In this document: positions 1 through 17,300 of the stretch, one piece after another
Layout: every line of letters starts with the position of its first letter
Numbering within the stretch: position 1 is the first letter of the stretch
From: Ananas comosus
Lineage: Eukaryota; Streptophyta; Magnoliopsida; Poales; Bromeliaceae
Assembly: GCF_001540865.1 (NCBI RefSeq)
Contig: NC_033645.1
Location: forward strand, 1,299,687-1,363,686
Direction: 5' to 3'
Length of the DNA stretch: 64,000 bases
The notes under the pieces: generated by a model
The model's input: only the letters and a program-made list of their open reading frames with translations
What the model was told of the DNA's origin: nothing
Databases searched by the model: none
Translations under genes and position numbers: made by a program

Positions 1-600
1 GGTTCCCGTCAAACATTTCCTGAAAAATATTCAAAATATCCTTCTTCAAACAATCCCAAAAGGTTTGGTAGAAGCTCAATGGGAAACCATCGGGACCCGG
101 CGCTTTATCTCTCCCTAGGCTAAATACCGCATTTTTTATTTCCTCTAAACTAAAGGGTCTAGTTAGATGTACAAGGTTTGAGGCGGTAACACGGTTCGAA
201 GCAAAAAGAGCGCTCCAGTCACCAAAGGAAGCCGGGGCCATCGCATCCGGAGTAAAAAGCTGCTTGAATTTACGATAGAAGTAATTTCTTTTATCCTGAT
301 CATTAAGAAAAACTAGACCATCATCTTCAATCGTGCCAATCCCATTTACTCTTCTCCTACCGTTAGCTGTGGCATGAAAGAATTTGGTGTTACTGTTACC
401 CTCTCGTAACCAGTGTTGCTTAGCCCTGGATCTCCACAGAGATTCTTCATCTTTAAGTATTCTACTAAGTTTTTCCTTAAGTTCGGCCCTTTTTGATAAC
501 TGTTCCGAGAGGAGATCATATTGTTCTTCTTCTCTATCGAAATCCCTAATTTGCTCCAATAGACTATTTTTTTCAGTTCCCTAATTTGCTCCAATAGACT
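1..600 (-). mobile_element. LINE (non-LTR) reverse transcriptase fragment
   Basis: Read on the minus strand this stretch encodes part of a LINE ORF2. In order it shows a linker with LREGNSNTKFFHATANGR (about 370-425), then a region ending in the reverse transcriptase block APGPDGFPLSFYQTFWD (about 40-105). Both are standard for plant L1-type elements. The fragment is cut by the left edge of the window, so the catalytic YADD block is not visible. The upstream part is damaged: a segment of about 22 bp (CCCTAATTTGCTCCAATAGA core) is repeated at about 544 and 581, and homopolymer runs break the frame. It is a dead relic, not a host gene. Confidence 0.85.
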
Positions 601-639
601 TCTTTTTTTTTTTCCTTTTTTTTTTTTTCGTTTCGCCCT

Positions 640-740
640 CACCCCGAGACCATGTTGCCTCACCCCTATAGCTGAGTTCATCATTTTAATGAATGAAGCG
701 GGTAACATGCTACCTTTTTCTCAAAAGAAAAAAAGAAAAA
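640..740 (+). mobile_element. 3' tail of a second LINE/SINE, opposite orientation
   Basis: The sequence runs AATGAATGAAG, then a near-perfect hairpin GGTAACATGCTACC, then TTTTTCTCAAAAGAAAA. This matches the 3' end of the LINE at 42157-42613 and of the SINE at 34027-34179, both read in the sense direction. It therefore looks like the end of a retroposon pointing right, abutting the minus-strand reverse transcriptase relic. Only the tail can be recognised. The homopolymer T run at 602-628 probably marks the junction between the two insertions. Confidence 0.5.
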
Positions 741-975
741 AAGTTCGGTAAAAACAAGCTAACAACATTTTTGAAATGTTTTTCCATCCATATGGGATCA
801 AAACCCCATTTTTTACTACTTAAAATATAAATTTTGTAATAAACTAAAAAAAAATGTATTTGTATATATTTTCGTCAAACTGTTCTGTCCAGTAATATTA
901 AACAATCTTCAATATCAAACAAAAAGTTTATAATAGTTATTTGGTACTCTTACCACCGGGTATAAACTGAAAAAA

Positions 976-1333
976 GGGTAAACTTCAAATACCACCTATG
1001 TGGTTTCGCACTCTCTCACTTTAGTGTCCTGTAGTTTAAAGTGTATCAAGTTAGTGTCATGTGGTTTCATTTTTATTTTTTCATCAGCTTTTCCGTTAAT
1101 ATTTTATTAAATTATATATAAAAAACTTAAAATATCCCACCTAGATTTATCGAATATTTACTTTAGTACCCTTTAGTTTTAACTTTGTCACTGATTTAAT
1201 GAAAAAAATTAGTGGAATCAATAATAAAAAGATAAAAATAAAATTATAGGACACTAAATTGATACACCTTAAATCACAGAATACTAAAGTAAAAAAATAT
1301 AAAATTACGGGGGGTGGTATTTAAAGTTTTCCC
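976..1333. mobile_element. Foldback MITE, family 1, copy 1
   Basis: The left end GGGTAAACTTCAAATACCAC and the right end, read as its reverse complement (GGGAAAACTTTAAATACCAC), form terminal inverted repeats. The arms carry the phrases TAGTGTCCTGTAGTTTAAAG and GTGTATCAAGTTAGTGTC on the left and their complements on the right, so most of the element can fold on itself. Copies 2 and 3 are at 11906-12329 and 43919-44273. No coding sequence is present. Flanking duplications are unclear here because both sides are A-rich. Confidence 0.7.
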
Positions 1334-1660
1334 CCCAAAAAAATATCTGTAACTTGGGGGAATCTTATTTTTTTAATTTGGTCCACTGATGATGTTTGAG
1401 AACTGGTCCACGCTGTAGTTTAAAATTTCACAAGAGGGGACGTCAAAAGTACAAAAGAGCAACTTCCGTATACTAAAAAATATGGAACTCCTCCCACAGG
1501 TGGTGCACCGCTGGAAAAGTCAAAACAACGGGCGCATCCACTCTCCCGTGCAACCGTCCACATTCACTGACACCTGTCCTTTAGTATTCGTGCGCCCACG
1601 TCGCACCCTCGCCGTACCGTTCCGTTACTTCTAACGGGCACGGGTTAACCCTCCGTTCCC

Positions 1661-1667
1661 TATAAAA
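1661..1667 (+). promoter_or_regulatory. TATA box of the UGPase gene
   Basis: TATAAAA lies 154-160 bp before the start codon at 1821 and is followed by a pyrimidine-rich leader (about 1680-1800), typical of plant 5' leaders. The 325 bp before it (1340-1660) contain no gene and nothing else recognisable. Confidence 0.6.
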
Positions 1668-1820
1668 TGGCGCCAATTCCCTCCCCCGATCACCACCGCC
1701 TCCTCTGACGCTCGTCCCACCTCCCCCATTTGAAACCTCCTCTCGCTCGACCCCTCTCCTCTCTCCTCCTCTTCTTCTCCGCCCCCTCCTCTTCTTCGAG
1801 AGAGCTCGTCTCGATCGCCA

Positions 1821-7528
<5,708 letters not shown>

Positions 7529-7969
7529 GACCTTTGAGAATGTTTGACCTTCTCCACTTTTTCGAATGCCATGTCACATAATCTATCAGGTTCTCTTTTG
7601 TGCAGTTTAATGGTGCAGTTCTCGTTAATATGCAGAAATTAGCGTTTTTGTGCAAATGCACATACCTCCTACAAATTAATTCTTGTATGTCCGCTTCAAA
7701 ATTTCAATGTTCCTTACATGCTGTTTTCATGTGGTGCATTATTTGATTCTTATGTTCATAGTGTAATATGGGCCACTCATGTATTTTCACTTTCGACAAA
7801 CTCGTACTTGGGTTAATTTGTTCCCTTTTTGGATTTTATTTTTGCTTGCGGGCAGCCAAAAGAGTAACTGTATAATATTTATCTTACTAGAATAACAAAC
7901 ACTAGCAAGATAAGTACTTCCTCCGCATCAGGAAGAAATAAAACTATAGGTGGGGATTTACTTAAAAAA

Positions 7970-8347
7970 GGTATATAAATGTATCAAGACCCCCTCAACT
8001 CTTGCAGATTATGAAATAACCCTTGTAACTCAATTTGCTGTAATTAGCCACCCCTTCAACTTTTGATTTTCTGTTCTTCTGATTTGAATGATTTTTAGCC
8101 AATTAAATTGAACATTTTAATAAATTCATCAACGATTCCATTAAATTTAATGGCTTTTATTATTTTTCTAAAACTTGAACAATTAATGGCTAATAGCTAA
8201 CAGAGCTATTCAATTATCTAAAGCTTAACAAACAAAAATAACTCAAATCACAACAAAACGTCAAATGGCGTGCCGATCCCAAAAAAAAGAAAAAGAGGGC
8301 CCCATTTAGAGATGGCCTATAGTTGAGGGCGTCTTAACCTGGTACAA
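7970..8347. mobile_element. Probable foldback MITE between convergent genes
   Basis: The left side has GTATCAAGACCCCCTCAACT; the right side, reverse complemented, has CAGGTTAAGACGCCCTCAAC followed by TATAGGCCATCTC. The ends are therefore inverted relatives. The interior is AT-rich and non-coding. Fragments of similar sequence occur at about 44440-44500 and about 63905-63980. Exact ends and target duplication were not resolved. It fills most of the gap between the 3' ends of UGP and the Nudix gene. Confidence 0.5.
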
Positions 8348-8556
8348 GAGAACATCAGCTTTGAGTTCACAAACACGTCAATCAAACATTTAGGTATTAG
8401 CATCTGGTTAACATAACACAACAAAGAGGGCTTCTATAATGGAAGCTACAAACCACTGACCTGAATCTTGTGAGATGCAGTGTCCATGTGTTCATCTGGC
8501 ACGTGTTCATCTGGCACGTAGCAGTATGTTTCAGCACGTAACAAAATGCACCAGGC

Positions 8557-9095
8557 TTATGAATGCAGATGGTAGTCTATATCAAAAGTGCGGAGGTCAG
8601 ATGGACTCGCGCCTGGCCTGCCAAAGATCAGCAAGAGATTTTGGGAACTCATTTAGGGATGCAAGCAAAGATACCCACACACACTACATAATATAATTTT
8701 TGTTGTTCATTTTAGGGTCCGCGAAGAGAGGTAGCTTGTTGTTCTTCCTATAAAAAGTTGCTCGATTTCACAAGAAAGGAGAACCACACCGAAAATAACT
8801 ACAATTTTAGGTTCAGTGAGAACCATTCTTACCTCTTGTTTATAGTGCAGTAGTGGAATTTGAGCTTTCCAGCCTTAATATCTTCAATGTACTGCACCAT
8901 ACAACACAAAAAATCTTTTAATACTACTATGACAAGTTGAGAAACGAATTTCTACCAAGCGCCAAGTAAACATTTTTTTTAAAACTGTTTTTTAGTCAAA
9001 CAAAGATCAATCAGAGGAACAAAGACCAATCAACAGAAGAAAGCTATCCTTTGCCATTACAGATGTTGAAAAGCTTTGCAGATTTAGAGGATGCG

Positions 9096-9136
<41 letters not shown>

Positions 9137-10218
9137 GTACCATCTTCAAGGTAACAATGACTGATGAAAATGCTAGAGAATGAAATGGTATATCATCTAT
9201 GGCAAAAAGTGCACATTCTAGTGACTCCGGGCCTGGCGAAAAGTCGGGCGTCTTTAATCTCGCTCGGAAAATGATATAACTCTGTACTGCAAATCAGATA
9301 GGAGAAAACAACAAAAGCCTCCTTTAAACTTACTCCAACCAACCATATTCACTTCCTAATGAAACTTTGTTTTTCTCACTTGGCCGATCCGAGGAATGTC
9401 TAACTGAGCAAAAGGTGAAAGTATTTCTACTTCAGCACGAGCTTCTTCTAAGGTTTCCCTGATTGCTCCTCCTGCAGCGGACTCCCCAACCTCCACATAA
9501 CCAGCAGGGAGCGTCCTGCAGGCAAATTTTGACTAAATTAAAAACAGGTCCAGTTTGTATCTAAATTCATCTAATTAGCAGGCACTTTATACATAGTAAA
9601 CATACTGAAATTTAAATGCCAAAAAGAAAAACAGCCAACAACATGCTAGATCAACAGATTTTTGCAAGCATCTATCTTCAAGATAGTGTGTTATAAAAGA
9701 AATTAAAGAATGTACACACATGGCTATTTCCTAAGGCAAAGTTGTGTTCAAAGATAAATTTAATGGGAATAACTTTTCTTACCCTGAGTAATCCCGCTAT
9801 ACTGGTCTAAACAAGAATCAAGTCATCTTTATATTAGATTTAACATCATCCGGGGCTGTCTAGATAACTAAATTTTAAGGTGTGTCAAAATGTTAATTGT
9901 TTAATTCGTCTCGAATTGTTGGCCACTAATCAAAACTATTGACCAGAAATCTGTATTCATGCAAAAACAGAGAACTATATTCAACCAGTTCTTTTATTGG
10001 GGTCCTCCCCCATCTGGGGGAAAAAAATGTTTGACATCAATATTTAACTTATAAAGAAAATGGAAGATAATCACCAGAGCCCATAAGATGGTTCAATTTT
10101 CCTCCTGCATAGCAAAACCTTGTTATCGTGCTCCACAAGGCAACCAACCACCTGAAAAATTGCTCTATAGAGTAAACAAACAAATAATGATTTATTGTAA
10201 TAAACATGTTCACAACAC

Positions 10219-10249
<31 letters not shown>

Positions 10250-11734
10250 ACACACACACACACAGAAAGAAGGAATCTGATTTTGAAAAGAAGGTATATC
10301 TGATTTTGGTATACACCATTTAAATATTTTTATAATTGTCTTAAACATTTCCCAAAAGATATTGCCATCTCATCCTGGATTACAATTAGAATATAATAAG
10401 TGGAAACAATATACTGATGGCAATGAAAGCAGAGTAGGGAATGTTATTTTAAGACCAAAACAATAACTTATAAAATAACCATCCAAAGCTTATGATTAGC
10501 AAAATATCAATTTCATGGTCACAAAATAAGTAGGGGATGTAAATTACCTATTGTACACAAAGATCTTTTAGTTCTATAAACAAGAAGCAGATTTCCAACT
10601 ATCTGGACCTTTCTAAGTCGTACCATTTTGGGGTTTTCATAATGGATTCTCCCGCAGCCCGTACAAACTGATCTCACCTTCTCTTCTCCGTCTGGTATAA
10701 CTTGCTTAGTTGGACTTCCACAAGCTTGACAGAAACGAATATTGGGATTACCTACCTGCAACAATTTTATACTAATAAAAAACATGGTCAATAACTAAAT
10801 CAAAAAAACAACTCACCAAGAGCTCTTGAAGATCGAAACCGACCGATACTCCAGGATCAACAAAATCCTCCACTAACCTCTTTTGAAACCAAGCCATTTT
10901 TTTGTGCTTCACTTCATTTCTAACAATTACCGCACATATTCGCCTAGGTTCTTACATTATATAGATATCAACCATAACCAAACAATAATAAAAGACCTAA
11001 CTAGACAAACAGTATAACAACTGTACAAGTTGCTATAGTCCAGAATCAAGTAAAATATGAATGACATTTGTCCGTTTACAATCGCCAATCACCACTTTTA
11101 ACAATTTCATATACTAGCTTCCTCAGTTTTGTTGATACTAACAGGCCATATGTCGAAAAGGCAAACCAATTCCACAAGAAGTCAAAACTCCACTCAATGC
11201 AACAGCATAAAGATCACCTATAATTCAATAAACAATGGGGAAACAAATCCCATTTCCCATGTTTCCTTCATCATAAACAACGATCTTCAAAATTTGCACT
11301 CACAAAGCTAACAGATCAAATTCTACAAAGTTACAAAACAAATTAAACAGAAATAGATCTCCCTAACTAACATAGTTTTACCCACCGCAATCAACGACAT
11401 CAATAATTCAATAGAATTACCCACCTCCCATCTTTCCGAAGCCGTATCTCAACGCAGATATTAAGAAGAGAGAACTCACCGAAGGCGATGGCGCGGCGGC
11501 GATATTCCCATCAGGATTCGTCTCCGAACCTCCCGAACACGTGCGAAACGCTCCGGAGACGCTGCGTGAGCGCGAACGCGAGGAGGAGGCGAGAAAAAAG
11601 GCGTTCGAAGGGGCGATCGCGGGGGATTTGGAGAGGGAGGCGATCGCGCGAGAGGAAGGGATGCGGCTAGGGTTGCATCGATGGAAGGGAGAGAGGGCGA
11701 AGCGGAGGAGAGGGAGGTGGAGAGATCGGAGCAT
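8557..11734 (-). CDS. NUDX23: Nudix hydrolase 23, chloroplastic type
   Basis: Family role: hydrolysis of FAD and ADP-ribose-type nucleotides, with flavin turnover in plastids. Exons in coding order: 11734-11480, 10879-10817 (acceptor least certain), 10755-10624, 10151-10075, 9515-9380, 9281-9141, 8891-8833, 8617-8557. All phases agree and give about 307 residues. Residues 1-85 are Ser/Arg-rich and basic, like a transit peptide. A zinc-ribbon-like CQACG...CTGCG pair (Cys 115, 118, 137, 140) precedes the Nudix domain. The Nudix box runs from about residue 181 (GYVEVGE...[11 protein letters not shown]). The usual Gly after EEx is Arg. The C-terminus ends DYHLHS. The gene converges on UGP; their stops are about 1 kb apart. 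Confidence 0.92.
9098..9134 (-). repeat. (CT)n tract beside a splice donor
   Basis: A pure GA run on the plus strand, so CT in the sense of the Nudix gene. It begins six bases inside the intron that follows the exon at 9281-9141 (donor GTACAA, then CT repeats). Confidence 0.9.
10218..10264. repeat. (CA)n microsatellite
   Basis: A CA dinucleotide repeat with one interruption (ACTCAC), in an intron of the Nudix gene. Confidence 0.95.
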
Positions 11735-11807
11735 GGTTAAGCCTAGGTTTAGAGCTAGGGTTAGGGTTTTCCCGGTAGGTTAGTGGCCGGAGAAGGTGAG
11801 AGATGCC

Positions 11808-11869
11808 TTTTATAGTAGCTGGGGAGAAGCGGGAGGATTCGGAAGAGAGAGAGAGAGAGAGAGAGAGAG
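11808..11869 (-). promoter_or_regulatory. TATA box and (CT)n tract of the Nudix gene
   Basis: On the minus strand TATAAAA (11808-11814) lies about 75-80 bp before the start codon at 11734. A 26-bp tract, CT in the gene sense (11844-11869), sits just upstream. The short leader has telo-box-like AGGGTTAGGGTTT on the plus strand at 11757-11769. Confidence 0.6.
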
Positions 11870-11905
11870 TGGTGAGAGACAAATGAGATTTTTTTTTTTT
11901 TTATA

Positions 11906-12329
11906 GGGAAAACTTCAAAAATCCCACGTGGTTTTGTACTTTTTTATTTTAATACCCTATGATTTAAAGTGTATCAAGTTAGTAATTCCTATAGTTTCGC
12001 ACTTTCTCATTTTAGTACTGTGTGGTTTCAAGTGTATCAAATTAGTAATCTATGGTTTTATTTTTGTATCAAGTTAATACTCTGTGGTTTTATTTTTTGT
12101 ATCAAGTTAGTACCCTGTGTTTTTATTTTTCTCCGAATTAAATATTAAATTATAAGGTACTAAAGTGAGAAAGTGTTAAACCACATGGTATTAACTTGAT
12201 ACACTTTAAACCACAGGATACTAAAGTGAGAAAGTGCGAAACTACGTGGTACTAATTTAATACCCTTTAAACCACATGGTACTAAAGTGAGAAAAAGTGA
12301 AACCACAAGGAGATTTTTGAAGTTTTCCC
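11906..12329. mobile_element. Foldback MITE, family 1, copy 2
   Basis: The left end GGGAAAACTTCAAAAATCCC is answered at the right end by GGGAAAACTTCAAAAATCTC as reverse complement, extending to about 30 bp. Flanks TTTTTATA and TTCTTATA may be an 8-bp target duplication with one mismatch. Inside, a unit of about 35-40 bp built on GTATCAAGTTAGTACC and TGTGGTTT is repeated several times in direct order on the left arm and inverted on the right. Confidence 0.8.
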
Positions 12330-14335
12330 TTCTTATATATTATGTATTTTTCACAACGTAACATACAGTAAAATAAAATTAAAGTAGATCTAATGCAATG
12401 TTTGATTTTTCAGGGTAATTTGATTGGATGTAATTAGAAAAATAGTGCAGGTAAAAATGCATATAATTGAAAATACATTAGTTACAATCATATATATATT
12501 TTTGTTTAGTTGGATGTATTAAAAAATACTATAAATATAGATATTTTGTTCTATTTGCATGTAATTGAGAAGTGTATTTTGAAATTTTATTACTTCATAT
12601 ATTATGTGGAAGTGAGATTATTTTCAATGTAGAAAAAAAAATTATACTTAAAACTAAAAATTGAATTTGAACATAGTTTTTACAGCTGTAGTTAGGCCTC
12701 CTTGTACGGTTTAACTATAATAGTTGGATTTGAATTCATTAAACTAAACGCTAAATTTGAATCTGCATGTATTTACAAAGATAATTTCTGAATTCATGTG
12801 TTAAATTCAACTACTGCAGCTAAAACTATAAAAGCAATTTCAACACAACAGTTGTAGACTAATCTAAATTAGCTATTGTTTCAACTACCATAGTCGAGGA
12901 AAGTAAATTTTAAATAGAAAATGAGTTTACCTATCTAATCATCTCTTAAATAAAAAATATTTTTAGTTATTTACAAACAATATTTGTAGATGAAGCTCTT
13001 TCTATTGCGTAAAATTAAATAAAATGTATATAGTTGTAATTATTATAGTTTTAACAGCATAAAATATAAGGTATATATATTTATAACTATATTAGTTAAA
13101 CAACTCTTGAATATAACATTTTAAGTATAAAATGGCAAAATAAAATTATGCTAAACTATGTAAAAAAGAAAATTACTAAAGACCTAAAAAGTCAAGGGCA
13201 TTCCTTAAATTCTTCTGTAGGCTTATTTGTTTAAAAAGTATAAAAGATGAATTAATATTTATTTATTATTTTTTTATTTGTAATTGACTTTTGCTTTAGG
13301 TGAATAAAAGCTAATTATGCTATTTTAGCAAGTTTATTTTCTTTGTATAAAAAATAAGGTTAAGATGAACCAAATAAATAATAAAAATAGACGACGAATG
13401 TTTATGGCTTCGTTTGGTTCAAGAATAAGTAAGAACTAGTTATACCGGGGACATGTACAAGAATGAATTTTCATAGGAATAAAGTTATTTTTTTGTTTGG
13501 ATGAAAATGTGAGTATAAGCTGGAACTAGAAAAATTATGTTTGGATGAAAATCTGAGTATAATGTGGAATAGTTGATAGTTATAGATAGAAAATAATAAT
13601 TTTACCTCTATAATTGAATTTAACATTTTAAACTAATAATTTTAAATTAAAAATTTTAACTTTTAACTTTTAAAATTTGAAATTAAAATTAAAACTTATA
13701 ATTTTCAAAATTTAAATTTTAAATATCAAATTTTAAATTTAAGATCAAATTTAAATTTGAAAGATATAAAATATAAAATTTTAAATTTTAAATCTAAAAA
13801 ATTAAATTTAAAATTTAAAAATTGCAAATATCAAATTTATAATTTAAAATTATAAATTTAAATTTTAAAAAACTAAATTATAAATTTTAGAAATTAAAAT
13901 TAAAATTAAAAATCTCTCTCTCTCTCTCTCTCTCTATCCAAATGTTCCACCCCTTGTTCCACCACAGGGCCTTGTACCAGGTTTGGATATAAGAGAGAGG
14001 ATAACCCTCTTATTGCCCCTCTTGTACCCATTCTAAACGGGGTGTATGAGAATAGAACTTTAGCTGAGAGTTTTCCAATGAGAAATTGTTAAGGAGTCTC
14101 CTATTTGCTGCAACATATTATTTTATTTTTATTTAATTATTTATTTGATATTATTTTGAATACTAATATTTAAAAGTAATTTTTAAAATTCTAAATTTTA
14201 GGTAAAAGGATGATAATTTTTTCCCACTCCGAGCAAAAGTAAACACACCGAAGCAAACACATCGAACATGTACTCTCCGTTTTACCTCTCTCTTCTCCCC
14301 TCTCTCCATCACCATTTTTACACCTTCGCTCCTCG
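12330..14335. other. AT-rich spacer with a possible MITE
   Basis: No gene is seen. A possible TIR element spans about 13407-14045: left GGCTTCGTTTGGTTCAAGAA, right (reverse complement) CACCCCGTTTAGAATGGGTA. The ends are only loosely inverted. Positions 13600-13915 are low-complexity TTTAAATTT-type sequence, followed by a (CT)n tract at 13914-13935. The last 120 bp are the pyrimidine-rich promoter and leader side of the next gene; no clear TATA box was found. Confidence 0.5.
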
Positions 14336-17300
14336 ATGCCCCTAATCTCGATCTCCTCCTCCTCTTCCTCCTCCTCCTCCCTCCTCCCCCACCACTTCTC
14401 CGCAGAAACCCTAATCTCCTCCCTCGTCCCATCACCTTCTACCCGCGCTTCGTCTCTTCCGATTCTCAGGTGCGTGTAGAATTCCTACTCCGCACCCCGA
14501 ATTTACCCCGTTCACTTCCCAGTTGCCCTGATTTCGTCGCTTCTGATGTAGATTTAGTCGTCGGATCGTCTCCATGGCCGCGTCGGGGCCTCGAAACCCT
14601 AGCGCCGCGGCAGTGTCGGAGGTGGTGAACCCGCCATTGCACCCGACATACGACCTCAGGGCCGTTGTCGCTCTAGCTCTCTCCGAAGACGCCGGTGATC
14701 GAGGTGCGATTCGTTCTCTCTCTATTTTAAGCAGTTCTCTTGGTTTTGCAGTTTCTTCTCTGTTTATGACGAGTAATGTTACAAATTGTGACGGCCATAT
14801 GGAAGTTTGGGAATTTTCAGGTAGAAAATAAATTGGAATCGGTGCTTGAACTTCGAAATTTTTGAAGGTTTTGATTATACTTCATTACAGTATTTATAAC
14901 ATTTTTAATGGAATGTTCTCGTTGTTGCTAGATACGTTGCTTGATAAAAGAATGTTGAGAACACTGTGAGGTTGCGTAGTAGAATCAAAGCAAAACTTTG
15001 AAAGTTAGGGTACCTATTTCAAATTGTGCTATAGTCCATGTAAGATTTTCACCTTTCTTTTTCAGAATTTTTAAGTACTACAGTTTATCCTTTGCAAAAA
15101 ACACTAAGTGCAATCATACATATGTTGAATATTTTGATGCTATAAGAAGTTTCTGTAACTTGTATAATCTGCAAATTGATGCTTATTCAATAAATATTCT
15201 ATTCGTGAATATAGAAGCTTAAAGAATGGTTTCTGACTATATAGATATATATACTATATTTTTCTTTGTGGAGGCAGGAGATGTAACTTGTCTCGCTACA
15301 ATACCAATTGATGTAAAAGCTGAAGCCACTTTCATTGCAAAGGAGGATGGGGTCATCGCAGGAATTTCCCTTGCAGAGATGATTTTTAATGAGGTTGATC
15401 CATCACTAAAGGTAACACTCATCTCTGTGGTTTCTTATTTTACTCTAATTTGATGTACTTTTTATACTCATAATAATTAGGAAAGTGTTTGCTAGGTTGA
15501 ATGGTCTGCAAAGGATGGAAATTACGTTCATAAAGGATTGCAATTTGGGAAAGTGTACGGTAAAGAAGTTTTAGAGATAAGTCAGTTTAATTTTTAATTA
15601 AATTTTATAATATGTTATTTAATGTTTCTTTCTTTTATTTGTTTCACTTGTGTAGGATGTGCGCGGAACATTATTGTTGCTGAAAGGGTTGTACTCAATT
15701 TTATGCAGAGAATGAGTGGAATAGCAACGTTAACAAAGGTGATTATGCCTTGATTTGAGTACTTTGCTGTTTGCACAGATCATGCAACTGCACAAATTCC
15801 TTGTTATGTGTTGGATTTGCTATTTCCCTATTATACTCAAATGAAATGAGATGATAATTTGGTATAGGGCTGTTCATTAAAGCAGGTCTTACATGGTAGG
15901 TATTCGTCTTTCATCTTTATTGTAACCAAATAGGTTAAACTTATTTGTGCCTTCCGTGGCCCTACTTCTTAAGAAGTCTCAAACTTTTTATTTGCTAGAA
16001 CAGTAAATTGGAAATTTCGGCCGTTGATCAAGAAATTATCTCTGTGTTAGGTCTTCGTTCATTTAATCTTCTATTTTCTGAACCAGGTGTTTTGTATTCT
16101 CTTCAATATATTATCCATGTTAACACAAATGCTCTTTCAGCTGATAGATGACATAATTTTAGATGGAACTCAATGGTGGAATATCCGTACTCACAATGTT
16201 GGTAATTAGTAATAGTACATAAGACTCCTAGTTTTTTGTCAAACCAGTGCAAGCAAAATAATATCTTTAGTGCATGTTGCTTCTGATAACACACACAGAC
16301 AAAAAAAAAAAAAGGTAAAAAAAATCTCGTTGCTTGTTTGGTACTATTCATGTCTTCTTTTCCTCTCGAAGGCAGAAAGGAGTAGCCTTTTAATTTCTCT
16401 ATTTTTTGATTTATTGTGAACAAAAAGCAAAAACAAAAACAAAAAGACAAACAAGGCTAGACAAATCATTAACTGCTCATTTATTGTTCTATTATTTGTC
16501 CAGTACATATCTCCACCAACACATTTGACATTCCTAATGCTTGGACCTTTGCTAGCTTTTGTGTCCATTCATCAATATTGTCATCCTCTTTCTCCATTAT
16601 ACTCCAAAAAGTTGTTAATGACTCCATTTCCTGAGACAGAATGTTATCTTGTTACAGCTGCAACTGAGACATAATAAATTTTATTTTATGTTCGAGGGCA
16701 ATTATTTATCCATCTTTTTGTTTTGTTGCTTCTATGCATCATGCTGGATAATGAGCTCTTCATTTTTTTTTCAGGCTATGTCTGATGCTGCACATCCTGC
16801 ATGCATCTTGGAGACAAGGAAAACTGCTCCAGGCTTACGCTTGGTGGATAAGTGGGCGGTTGTTCTCATTTCTCTTTCTTGTGCTGTGACATCTTTATTA
16901 TTTTTCTTGCTTCCTTTTGTGCTTCTTCTACTAACTGTTTTAAGCACGTACCGTAAGTAGGTACTGATCGGTGGTGGAAAGAATCACAGGCTTGGTTTAT
17001 TTGATATGGTAATGATAAAGGACAATCATATATCTGTTGCTGGGGGTGTTACAAATGCACTGAAGTCTGTAGACCAATTCTTGGAGCAAAACAAGTTAAC
17101 TATTCCTGTTGAGGTATTGGTTGGTAGATGTAAAGTTGTACCCTTAATATGTTAGCATGTACTGCTAATAATTTTTAGTTTTGGTATATCTTCACCATTT
17201 GGCATGTCTGCGTGCTGACAATTATCTGTACTCCGATTATGTTGGACGATCAGGTTGAAACAAGGACAGTAGAAGAAGTGAAAGAGGTTTTGCAATATGC

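Noticed and set aside
11129..11311. Small plus-strand frame in a Nudix intron
   Set aside because: Polar low-complexity sequence with no recognisable domain, within an intron of the opposite strand.
16103..16568. Minus-strand frames inside QPT intron 5
   Set aside because: Low-complexity Phe/Lys-rich translation; no motif and no matching exon structure.
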